Origin: Alcaligenaceae bacterium | GTDB taxonomy: Bacteria > Pseudomonadota > Gammaproteobacteria > Burkholderiales > Burkholderiaceae_B | Assembly (NCBI GenBank): GCA_012511095.1 | Contig: JAAZGT010000201.1 | Coordinates: forward strand, 1 to 5,321 | Length of the DNA stretch: 5,321 bases | Direction of reading: 5' to 3' | Part shown: piece by piece, positions 1 through 5,321 of the stretch | How positions within the stretch are numbered: the first letter of the stretch is position 1 | How the letters are laid out: the number at the start of each line of letters is the position of its first letter | The notes under the pieces: model-generated | Database searches by the model: none | Seen by the model: only the letters and a program-made list of their open reading frames with translations | Told to the model about the DNA's origin: nothing | Translations under genes and position numbers: made by a program

Positions 1-1
1 C

Positions 2-64
2 GAGTGGGATGAATCCCAAGACGAGTTAATGGAGAAATTCCGTCGTCTTACCGCAAATAAATAG
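2..64 (+). CDS. C-terminal end of an unidentified protein (partial at left edge)
   Basis: The second plus-strand reading frame is open from the window edge to a TAG stop at 62-64 and gives 20 residues ending MEKFRRLTANK; the other two plus frames hit stops within the first 30 bases or so. The stretch is charged and hydrophilic, as expected for a C-terminal tail. A perfect 10-bp hairpin begins one base before the stop codon, which fits the end of a real transcription unit. The gene converges on the asmA-like gene, with 56 nt between the two stop codons. Too little is present to name the product, and I do not recognise it. Confidence 0.5.
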   Translation, partial: EWDESQDELMEKFRRLTANK

Positions 65-108
65 CTCCCGACTTAAGCGGGAGCTATAACTTCTATTTAT
101 TATTTTTT
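61..108 (+). terminator. Hairpin terminator, possibly bidirectional, between convergent genes
   Basis: Positions 61-70 and 78-87 form a perfect 10-bp stem (ATAGCTCCCG paired with CGGGAGCTAT) around a 7-nt loop. On the plus strand it is followed by T-rich sequence with six Ts at 103-108, though these lie about 15 nt past the stem. On the minus strand the stem is followed at once by TTATTT (60-55). It may therefore end transcription from both the upstream plus-strand gene and the asmA-like gene. The stem overlaps the stop codon of the plus-strand gene. The hairpin is certain from the sequence; its use in both directions is inferred. Confidence 0.6.
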
Positions 109-110
109 AA

Positions 111-155
111 TGCAGGGCCTTTATTGATGAAGCCCCTGTATTTCTGTTTTTATCT
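111..155 (+). terminator. Second hairpin overlapping the end of the asmA-like gene
   Basis: Positions 111-122 pair with 129-140 around a 6-nt loop. The stem has a GC core (CAGGG with CCCTG), one internal C-C mismatch and two G-T wobbles. On the plus strand it is followed by the T-rich stretch TTTCTGTTTTTAT, so it could act as a back-up terminator that stops plus-strand transcripts from running antisense into asmA. On the minus strand it is followed by A-rich sequence and is unlikely to terminate. It includes the stop codon of the asmA-like gene at 121-123. Confidence 0.4.
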
Positions 156-2553
156 GAATCGAATCTTGTTCATTCCAAATTTGAATCGGAATACTAATCC
201 CTTTGACCTTAACCTTAACACCACCCCTTTGAGCGCTCACAGGTCGTTTAGCTGTGAACTGTAAGTGCATATCAAGATTGCCGTTAAGCAAATTATAACT
301 ACTATTACTTTCCTTTTGATGCAAGGAAAAAGCCTTGTCTTCGAGTTTAAATTCCTCAAAGCTAATCACACCCTGATCAATTTGGGAGTCAAACATAAAG
401 CTCTCAAAAGGCGTCTGATCGCTCTCATCAAAAAATAATTGCTGTGAACCTGTATCGACAATGTAATTAATATCGTCAAGCACCTTATTAACAGAGAAAC
501 CGTGCAAAACACCCTGTTTTATATCTAACTTAAGATTACCATCAAGATTATTTAACAACTCTTGTTGATTAAAGCCCTGAGACTGCAGTACCCCTTGAAT
601 AACCGCTTTACCATTTAATAAAACGCGCGCTTTAAAATACTGTAAGAGTTGCTCTATATCTGCACCGACGATTTCAAAATTTAAATCAACTCGACCACTA
701 TCTAAAGAAAGCCCAAGGCTAGATGATAATTCACCGCCAAATACCTTTGCCTGAAAGGATTCAAAGTCAAAATTACTGCCAGAGCCAAAAGCTACACCAG
801 TAGAAAAATCTAAGAACTCTAGGCCACGGTACGTTAATTTATCAGCAGCTAAAACACCATAACCACTTAAACGTGACAGAAGCTCCTGATTTAAGCTTAA
901 ACTACCAACAGCAGGTAGTGTTATTTCGGATACACTAGGCGCTTCGCCATCGGCCACTTCAGCACCTTCGGGAGTTTTTTCGATTTTAGCTGTAGTCTTA
1001 GGCTCATCAGCAGTTTTTGTGTTTGCACTGCGCTCCACCCCTAAGACGCGATCCAAATCTAAGGTCTCTGCGGTCAAGGAAAAATTAACTTTTGGTTTGG
1101 ACACACCATCTAAGGAACCGACTAAGTGTAGACGCTCTGAATCAATTAAAGCATCAATATTGTAGTGCACATAGGGTTTTAGTTCACTAAGAAGTGCGCC
1201 CCTAATAAAGCCGCTGACTGATGCCTCTTGTGATATATCAACATCACTTAAACGCACCACACCACTAAGTTCCTCAAATTCAAAACCACCTCTTAATAAA
1301 TTAAGGTTAAGCGGAGAGGTTAAATCAATATCAATGGCACGATTAGCTGAACTCAGGTATTTGCCTTTAAGCGTACTTTCTTTGACCCTTAAGTCGGAAG
1401 CCAAGCCACTAAAGCCATCGAATGAAACATTAACGTCCATACTCTCTTCGCCTTGAAACTGGACGGTTCCAGTAAGTGGCTCACCGGTTGCATCAAAATC
1501 AGAAAAACTAAGATTAGGACTATTGAGCTGCCATGATAATAAACGCTTTTCACTATCAGCAACGCTACCGTTGAGACTGAGGTTTTCGGCTAATAACTGC
1601 GTATCTACACGACTCAAACCGAGCTCATCAGCCTGAGTCTCTAAACTAAAATTAGCTATGCTATTTTGCATATCTAAGGCACTCAGATTTAGCAAAAGCT
1701 TAAAAGCTTTGGCATTAGCATAGCCCGAGTAGTCATCAAGACTAAAGCTACCACTTAGGCTCGCCTCATCGATTTTGTAACCTTTGATTTGACCTTGTAG
1801 GGTAGCATTTAAACGCTCAGCCTCATAAATATAACCGACTGGATCAAGCCGCATCATACCGCGCATATTAAGTGTGGCATTATCACTAGGGTCGCGTGCA
1901 TCTACTTTGGCAGTAAGTGTTAAGGAAAAAGGTTCAGCAAAAGTAATTCGACCTGTATAGATATTCATATCCCCAAGGCTAAACTGGCGTTCATTACTTT
2001 GATCCTCAAATAAAACGCTACCACCCTCTAGATCTAGGCCGGCAATATCAACCTTAAACTCATTAACCTCCATACGACCACGTGGTCTACTACCCCCAGC
2101 AGCCTCGATCTGTTGGCGACGGTGTGCCAGTTGCTCCTGATCAAAATCAGGTGGTAGGGCATAGAAATCATCGATATTTAGGCTGCCATCGGGATAACGC
2201 ACGATATGAGATTTAAAACCGCTCACCTTAACGTGGTCAACTAAGAAGCGGTCAAATAATAAAGGCCATAAAGCAACCCCAAAACGCACCTCCTCCATCG
2301 ATGAGAATTCCTCATCTGAGTTTTTATTGGATAAGGTGACATCGCTTACTCTAAGTCCGATACGAGGAAATACAGAAACCTCAATATCCCCGTTAATTTT
2401 TAAATCACGCTCATAGCGTAGCTTAACCTCTTTGACCAAACGGTCTTGATAAACCTTAGGATCAAAATTAAGTAAAAAAATCGCCCCACCTACTACTGCG
2501 ACCAGTAATAAAAGGACTAAGGCGACCCCGCTACGCTTAAGCAGTTTATTCAT
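121..2553 (-). CDS. asmA: AsmA family protein (inner-membrane-anchored envelope protein)
   Basis: This 810-residue protein has a positively charged start (MNKLLKRSG), then a single hydrophobic segment at about residues 9-29, and the rest should lie in the periplasm. After the anchor, residues about 30-130 resemble the AsmA N-terminal region (a G-D-I-x-V...P-R-I-G-L block at about 55-67, then an NIDDF block at 126-130). A long repetitive beta-type region with alternating hydrophobic residues follows. The C-terminal part, residues about 640-770, has the family pattern of LDGN (669-672), then KQGVLHGF (679-686), and matches the AsmA C-terminal domain. Residues about 508-542 are a Lys/Thr/Glu/Ala-rich linker. 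AsmA-like proteins are related to TamB and YhdP and are thought to act in outer-membrane biogenesis or lipid transport; the exact substrate is unknown. E. coli AsmA is about 617 residues, so this one is long. It starts 6 nt after the ychF stop with no clear Shine-Dalgarno, suggesting translational coupling. Family call is strong; orthology to AsmA itself rather than to a paralogue is less sure. Confidence 0.85.
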   Translation of the reverse strand: MNKLLKRSGVALVLLLLVAVVGGAIFLLNFDPKVYQDRLVKEVKLRYERDLKINGDIEVSVFPRIGLRVSDVTLSNKNSDEEFSSMEEVRFGVALWPLLFDRFLVDHVKVSGFKSHIVRYPDGSLNIDDFYALPPDFDQEQLAHRRQQIEAAGGSRPRGRMEVNEFKVDIAGLDLEGGSVLFEDQSNERQFSLGDMNIYTGRITFAEPFSLTLTAKVDARDPSDNATLNMRGMMRLDPVGYIYEAERLNATLQGQIKGYKIDEASLSGSFSLDDYSGYANAKAFKLLLNLSALDMQNSIANFSLETQADELGLSRVDTQLLAENLSLNGSVADSEKRLLSWQLNSPNLSFSDFDATGEPLTGTVQFQGEESMDVNVSFDGFSGLASDLRVKESTLKGKYLSSANRAIDIDLTSPLNLNLLRGGFEFEELSGVVRLSDVDISQEASVSGFIRGALLSELKPYVHYNIDALIDSERLHLVGSLDGVSKPKVNFSLTAETLDLDRVLGVERSANTKTADEPKTTAKIEKTPEGAEVADGEAPSVSEITLPAVGSLSLNQELLSRLSGYGVLAADKLTYRGLEFLDFSTGVAFGSGSNFDFESFQAKVFGGELSSSLGLSLDSGRVDLNFEIVGADIEQLLQYFKARVLLNGKAVIQGVLQSQGFNQQELLNNLDGNLKLDIKQGVLHGFSVNKVLDDINYIVDTGSQQLFFDESDQTPFESFMFDSQIDQGVISFEEFKLEDKAFSLHQKESNSSYNLLNGNLDMHLQFTAKRPVSAQRGGVKVKVKGISIPIQIWNEQDSIQIKTEIQGLHQ

Positions 2554-2559
2554 AAATCA

Positions 2560-3651
2560 CTAGACGTTGAATAAGAAATTAATCACATCGCCATCATTAA
2601 CGATGTAATCCTTACCCTCGGCGCGCTGCTTACCAGCTTCTTTAGCACCTTGCTCGCCTTTGAAATTAATAAAGTCATCATAAGCAATGGTTTGGGCACG
2701 AATAAAACCGCGCTCAAAGTCCGTGTGAATCACACCTGCAGCCTGTGGCGCAGTGTCACCCACCTTGATGGTCCACGCACGGACTTCTTTAACGCCAGCA
2801 GTAAAGTAAGTTTGTAGACCCAATAACTTGTATGCAGCACGAATCACGCGGTTAAGACCCGGCTCCGACATGCCCATATCCTCTAAGAAAATTTGCTTGT
2901 CTTCGTCATCGAGGTCAGCAATTTCAGCCTCAACAGCCGCACAAACAGCAACAACCTCGGCATTTTCTTGTGCAGCGTACTCTTCGACTGCTTTTAGGTG
3001 TGGGTTATCAGTGAAACCATCTTCGCGGACGTTAGCAATATAAAGTACTGGCTTAGCTGTAATAAAGTTAAAGCCCTTGATTAAAGCTAAGGCATCATCG
3101 TCAAGATCCATACTGCGAATGCTCTTGGCTTCATTAAGTACAGGCGCGATACGCTCTAATACAGCACATAGCTTTTGAGCTTCTTTATCACCAGAACGAG
3201 CAGTACGTGAGGCACGGTCTAGGGCGCGCTCAACAGAGGCCAAGTCAGCTAAGGCTAGCTCAGTATTAATCACCTCAATATCACTAATTGGGTCAACACG
3301 ACCAGAGACGTGCACTACATTATCGTCTTCAAAACAACGAACAACATGAGTAATGGCATGGGTTTCACGGATATTGGCTAAGAACTGGTTACCTAAGCCC
3401 TCACCCTTGGAGGCGCCAGCCACAAGACCAGCAATATCAACAAACTCAACGGTTGCTGGTAAAGTACGGATAGGCTTAACAATTTCAGCTAAGCTATCTA
3501 AACGTGGGTCAGGTACCTCAACAATACCTACGTTAGGCTCGATAGTACAAAAGGGATAGTTTTCTGCGGCAATACCCGCTTTGGTAAGCGCATTAAATAA
3601 GGTTGATTTACCTACGTTAGGTAAACCGACAATACCACATTGAAGTGCCAT
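2560..3651 (-). CDS. ychF: Redox-regulated ribosome-binding ATPase YchF (OLA1 family)
   Basis: The 363-residue protein is full length for the family and nearly all of it is recognisable. YchF is a cytoplasmic Obg-related P-loop ATPase that binds the ribosome and has been linked to oxidative-stress control and to translation start-site choice. The P-loop is GLPNVGKST at residues 9-17, the switch II DxxG is DIAG at 72-75 followed by a glycine-rich stretch, and the nucleotide-specificity motif is NVRE at 207-210. This is the NxxE form typical of YchF, in place of NKxD, and it explains the preference for ATP over GTP. Residues about 130-195 are the helical insert. The TGS domain runs from about 279 to the end, closing with the usual GDVINFLFNV. 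The start ATG has AGGA 5 nt upstream. Its usual neighbour pth lies upstream, but here a CPBP protease gene separates them. The stop is a tandem TAG TGA, and the asmA-like start follows at once. Confidence 0.98.
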   Translation of the reverse strand: MALQCGIVGLPNVGKSTLFNALTKAGIAAENYPFCTIEPNVGIVEVPDPRLDSLAEIVKPIRTLPATVEFVDIAGLVAGASKGEGLGNQFLANIRETHAITHVVRCFEDDNVVHVSGRVDPISDIEVINTELALADLASVERALDRASRTARSGDKEAQKLCAVLERIAPVLNEAKSIRSMDLDDDALALIKGFNFITAKPVLYIANVREDGFTDNPHLKAVEEYAAQENAEVVAVCAAVEAEIADLDDEDKQIFLEDMGMSEPGLNRVIRAAYKLLGLQTYFTAGVKEVRAWTIKVGDTAPQAAGVIHTDFERGFIRAQTIAYDDFINFKGEQGAKEAGKQRAEGKDYIVNDGDVINFLFNV

Positions 3652-3656
3652 ATTAA

Positions 3657-3660
3657 TCCT
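3657..3660 (-). promoter_or_regulatory. Shine-Dalgarno site of ychF
   Basis: On the minus strand AGGA lies 5 nt before the ATG at 3651. It is the clearest ribosome binding site in the window and supports the chosen start; pth, the CPBP gene and the asmA-like gene all lack a good one. Confidence 0.75.
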
Positions 3661-3691
3661 GAAAATTAATTAGATAAATATAAATAATAGC

Positions 3692-3736
3692 CCGTTATTT
3701 TAACCGTAATATCAGATATATACAGTGAAATAACGG
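3692..3736. repeat. Inverted repeat in the ychF leader region
   Basis: Positions 3692-3700 (CCGTTATTT) and 3728-3736 (AAATAACGG) are perfect 9-bp inverted repeats separated by 27 nt. The spacer can form a smaller inner hairpin (GTA and TAT paired with ATA and TAC, with one bulged A). A further TAAC lies at 3701-3704, next to the left arm. On neither strand is a solid T-run attached, so it is a weak candidate terminator for the CPBP gene. It may instead be a protein-binding site or a leader RNA structure for ychF. Confidence 0.5.
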
Positions 3737-3744
3737 ATTATCAA
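3717..3744 (-). promoter_or_regulatory. Candidate promoter for ychF and the asmA-like gene
   Basis: On the minus strand TTGATA (3744-3739) matches the -35 consensus at five of six bases. After a 16-nt spacer comes TATATA (3722-3717), which matches the -10 consensus at four of six; shifting by two gives TATATC with an 18-nt spacer. A start near 3710 would leave a leader of about 60 nt before ychF. The 136-nt gap before ychF contrasts with the tight spacing of the other genes, which favours a promoter here. The region is very AT-rich, so chance matches are likely, and this is a prediction only. Confidence 0.35.
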
Positions 3745-3787
3745 TTTTTGTATAAGGTGTATAAAAACAATAAGCTTAAGCTTTGAC

Positions 3788-4606
3788 TTACTCTAGTGGC
3801 AAACCAAGCAACTTCACAAGCATCAGCAGCACCACGGGACCACCGTTAAAAATAGCATGCAAATAAATCGCATTGGCAATGCCATACCTAACTCGCATCC
3901 ACATCAAAGCCAAACCCGAAAACCACTGCGGCAAAACCATTAATAAGGTTGCAACCAAGCTCACCGATTTAAACTCGTAGTTAAAAAGATGTATGTAGGC
4001 AAAACTAAACACCAAGAGATGCATCACAAAAACGAAATACTTGCGATACACCCTTAAAAAACCAAAGGGCAAACGCCAATACTTGCCGTAGCTGTCTAAA
4101 CCCAGTCTTGGGTAAACAATCATGATCACAGCTAAAACCAATATCAAACATAGGGTGCCAATCACTGTGCCCTGTTTTAAAAGCACAAAAAACATCACTG
4201 GCATCATCCAGAGGGCTAGCAAAGGTCGCCGTATATTAAAGCGGAACAAGATCTCCTCTACTACAGGAGCCCACAGCACTGCTAAAGGCAACAAAATAAA
4301 AGAGAACTTGATGCGATGCGTCGCATCAACACCCTCTGCAGCAACAATAGCAATAGGCGCTAAAATCAAAAGATTCATGGCCCACATAAAGGCTGCCCAT
4401 TGAAATAATCGTTTCCAAGAAGTATTTAATTGCCAGTCTTTAAACCAACCATCGCCTGCGCCACGCCCATAACCACGACGAAAGTCAGGCTTAACTAGGA
4501 AACGGAAAAAGTCACGCAATTGTGCCCCAAAACGCTCAGCTTGTGATGGTGGTGTTGGTTGCTTTTTGCTTGACTGGGTTGTCGCTAAGGATTGCCTATT
4601 ACTCAT
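3788..4606 (-). CDS. CPBP family intramembrane metalloprotease
   Basis: The 272-residue protein has a hydrophilic, Ser/Gln/Lys-rich N-terminal region of about 65 residues with no signal peptide, followed by roughly seven hydrophobic segments (about 66-90, 101-116, 128-143, 147-165, 188-206, 215-236, 244-267). All catalytic motifs of the CPBP (Abi/Rce1-like) family are present: EExxxR as EEILFR with E117, E118 and R122; FxxxH as F202 and H206; and HxxxN as H250 and N254. These residues line an intramembrane active site in relatives such as the CAAX protease Rce1, so the protein is probably an active inner-membrane endopeptidase. The substrate cannot be read from the sequence; bacterial relatives process small peptides or act in bacteriocin immunity, but most are uncharacterised. 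It begins 11 nt after the pth stop with only a weak GAG as ribosome binding site, so it is probably cotranscribed and perhaps coupled with pth. Nothing in base composition marks it as recently acquired. Confidence 0.88.
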   Translation of the reverse strand: MSNRQSLATTQSSKKQPTPPSQAERFGAQLRDFFRFLVKPDFRRGYGRGAGDGWFKDWQLNTSWKRLFQWAAFMWAMNLLILAPIAIVAAEGVDATHRIKFSFILLPLAVLWAPVVEEILFRFNIRRPLLALWMMPVMFFVLLKQGTVIGTLCLILVLAVIMIVYPRLGLDSYGKYWRLPFGFLRVYRKYFVFVMHLLVFSFAYIHLFNYEFKSVSLVATLLMVLPQWFSGLALMWMRVRYGIANAIYLHAIFNGGPVVLLMLVKLLGLPLE

Positions 4607-4617
4607 GTTACGCTCGA

Positions 4618-5208
4618 TTATTTAGGCTCAGCTAAAAGGCGATTTGCTTTATCTTTATCACCGTCTAATAACGCTGCCACAGCGTGTCTAGCGCGATATA
4701 AAGCATCAACAATGCGCTCATGATCCTCTTTCGATGGCATATGGAGCACAAAGTCTGCAACACCTTGACTAAGATTCAAGTTACGAGGATGGCCAATACC
4801 GACCCGTAGACGCCAGTAGTTACTGCTACCCATTTTGTTTTGAATATCACGCAAACCATTATGACCTGCATGACCGCCACCTTTTTTTAATTTTACTTGG
4901 CCTGGCATAAGGTCGAGTTCGTCATGAAGTACCAAAATACTTTCTAGAGGAATTTTATAAAAATGGCTAAGTGCTTGTACTGATTTGCCTGAAAGGTTCA
5001 TGTAGGTGGCAGGCTTAAGTAGATAAACATTTTCACCACCATGTCTAAACTTAGCCACTTCACCAAAGAAGTTATTTTCTAACTTGAAATCGGCATGAAA
5101 ATCATCTGCTATTAAATCAGCCAACCAAAATCCAGCATTATGCCTTGTTGTTTCATATTTTGGACCGGGATTACCTAAACCGACAATTAAACGAATTGAC
5201 TCTATCAT
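4618..5208 (-). CDS. pth: Peptidyl-tRNA hydrolase
   Basis: The 196-residue protein has the normal length for bacterial Pth, the cytoplasmic enzyme that cleaves the ester bond of peptidyl-tRNA released early from ribosomes, freeing tRNA for reuse. The family signatures are all visible: GLGNPG at residues 10-15 with N13, TRHNAG at 21-26 with catalytic H23, YMNLSG at 69-74 with N71, HDELDL at 95-100 with D96, and GGGHAGHNGL at 110-119 with N117. RVGIGHPR follows at 135-142. The start ATG leaves five residues before the RLIVGLGNPG strand, as is normal. There is no good Shine-Dalgarno; the sequence before ATG is TTAGAAAA. The gene lies only 15 nt after the T-run of a strong terminator behind the rplY-like gene, so much of its expression may depend on read-through. 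Sequence resembles Alcaligenaceae Pth. Confidence 0.98.
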   Translation of the reverse strand: MIESIRLIVGLGNPGPKYETTRHNAGFWLADLIADDFHADFKLENNFFGEVAKFRHGGENVYLLKPATYMNLSGKSVQALSHFYKIPLESILVLHDELDLMPGQVKLKKGGGHAGHNGLRDIQNKMGSSNYWRLRVGIGHPRNLNLSQGVADFVLHMPSKEDHERIVDALYRARHAVAALLDGDKDKANRLLAEPK

Positions 5209-5223
5209 TTTTCTAATCTAAAT

Positions 5224-5263
5224 AAAAAAACCCTTGCACGCAAGTTTAACGCATGCAAGGGTT
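5224..5263 (-). terminator. Strong intrinsic terminator between the rplY-like gene and pth
   Basis: On the minus strand, 5263-5254 and 5238-5229 form a perfect 10-bp stem (AACCCTTGCA with TGCAAGGGTT), extended by two G-C pairs beyond one mismatch, with a 9-nt loop. The stem runs directly into Ts: seven consecutive Ts cover 5230-5224, the first two being in the stem. This is a textbook intrinsic terminator in the direction of the rplY-like gene. On the plus strand no T-run follows, so it acts one way. Confidence 0.88.
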
Positions 5264-5284
5264 AAGAATATTTTCAAACTGAAA

Positions 5285-5320
5285 CTATTCTTCTGAAGAC
5301 TCTTCACCCTCTTCGGTATC
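5285..5320 (-). CDS. rplY: C-terminal end of ribosomal protein L25 (CTC form), partial
   Basis: The minus strand encodes eleven residues, DTEEGEESSEE, then a TAG stop at 5287-5285; the start lies beyond the right edge. A Glu-rich acidic tail is typical of the long CTC form of L25, which binds 5S rRNA in the large ribosomal subunit, and rplY directly before pth is the common gene order in Betaproteobacteria and other groups. A strong terminator follows 21 nt later. The identification rests on the acidic tail and on position, because no folded domain is in view. Confidence 0.7.
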   Translation of the reverse strand, partial: DTEEGEESSEE

Positions 5321-5321
5321 G

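Noticed and set aside
2828..3043. Plus-strand open frame of 71 codons inside ychF
   Set aside because: It lies wholly antisense to an unmistakable ychF and encodes a low-complexity Ser/Ala/Thr-rich product unlike a real protein.
3353..3559. Plus-strand open frame of 68 codons inside ychF
   Set aside because: It is antisense to the conserved GTPase-fold part of ychF; its openness follows from codon use on the other strand.
3761..3783. Perfect palindrome AAGCTTAAGCTT just after the CPBP stop, followed on the minus strand by TTGTTTTTAT
   Set aside because: Considered as a terminator, but the hairpin would have only four base pairs (AAGC with GCTT) around a TTAA loop, which is too weak; it may simply reflect AT-rich sequence.
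4122..4403. Plus-strand open frame of 93 codons inside the CPBP gene
   Set aside because: It is antisense to the catalytic region of the CPBP protease, and its Lys/Thr/Ile-rich product has no recognisable feature.
3788..4606. CPBP gene as part of a phage-defence or bacteriocin-immunity cassette
   Set aside because: There is no neighbouring toxin, bacteriocin, transposase or defence gene; the surroundings are housekeeping genes.
1..5321. Mobile element, CRISPR array, tRNA or rRNA gene
   Set aside because: No terminal inverted repeats with a transposase, no regularly spaced repeats and no cloverleaf or rRNA-like sequence were seen on either strand.

Overview
The window looks like an ordinary chromosomal housekeeping segment of a moderately AT-rich proteobacterium. 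The Pth and YchF sequences read most like those of Betaproteobacteria, especially Alcaligenaceae. In Pth this shows in the N-terminal stretch around IRLIVGLGNPGP and TRHNAGFW, and in YchF in the stretch EPNVGIVEVPDPRL. The low GC would fit genera such as Oligella, Pelistega or Taylorella. That placement is inferred from remembered family sequences, not from a search.

Layout, read along the minus strand (right to left): the last 11 codons of a gene with an acidic C-terminus, most likely rplY (ribosomal protein L25, long CTC form); a strong intrinsic terminator; pth (peptidyl-tRNA hydrolase); a CPBP-family intramembrane metalloprotease gene 11 nt after pth; a 136-nt AT-rich intergenic region with an inverted repeat and a possible promoter; ychF (ribosome-binding ATPase, OLA1/Obg-related); and, only 6 nt later, a long asmA-like gene for an inner-membrane-anchored envelope protein. 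At the far left the last 20 codons of an unidentified plus-strand gene converge on asmA. The 56-nt gap between them, and the end of asmA, hold two hairpins that probably terminate transcription.

rplY, pth and ychF form a well-known bacterial translation cluster: L25 binds 5S rRNA, Pth recycles peptidyl-tRNA, and YchF binds ribosomes. Here a membrane protease gene sits between pth and ychF, and an envelope gene is fused tightly behind ychF. No mobile element, CRISPR array, tRNA, rRNA or defence island is visible, and no new system can be claimed. The points most worth a second look are the CPBP gene within the cluster, the terminator placed directly before pth, and the inverted repeat before ychF.
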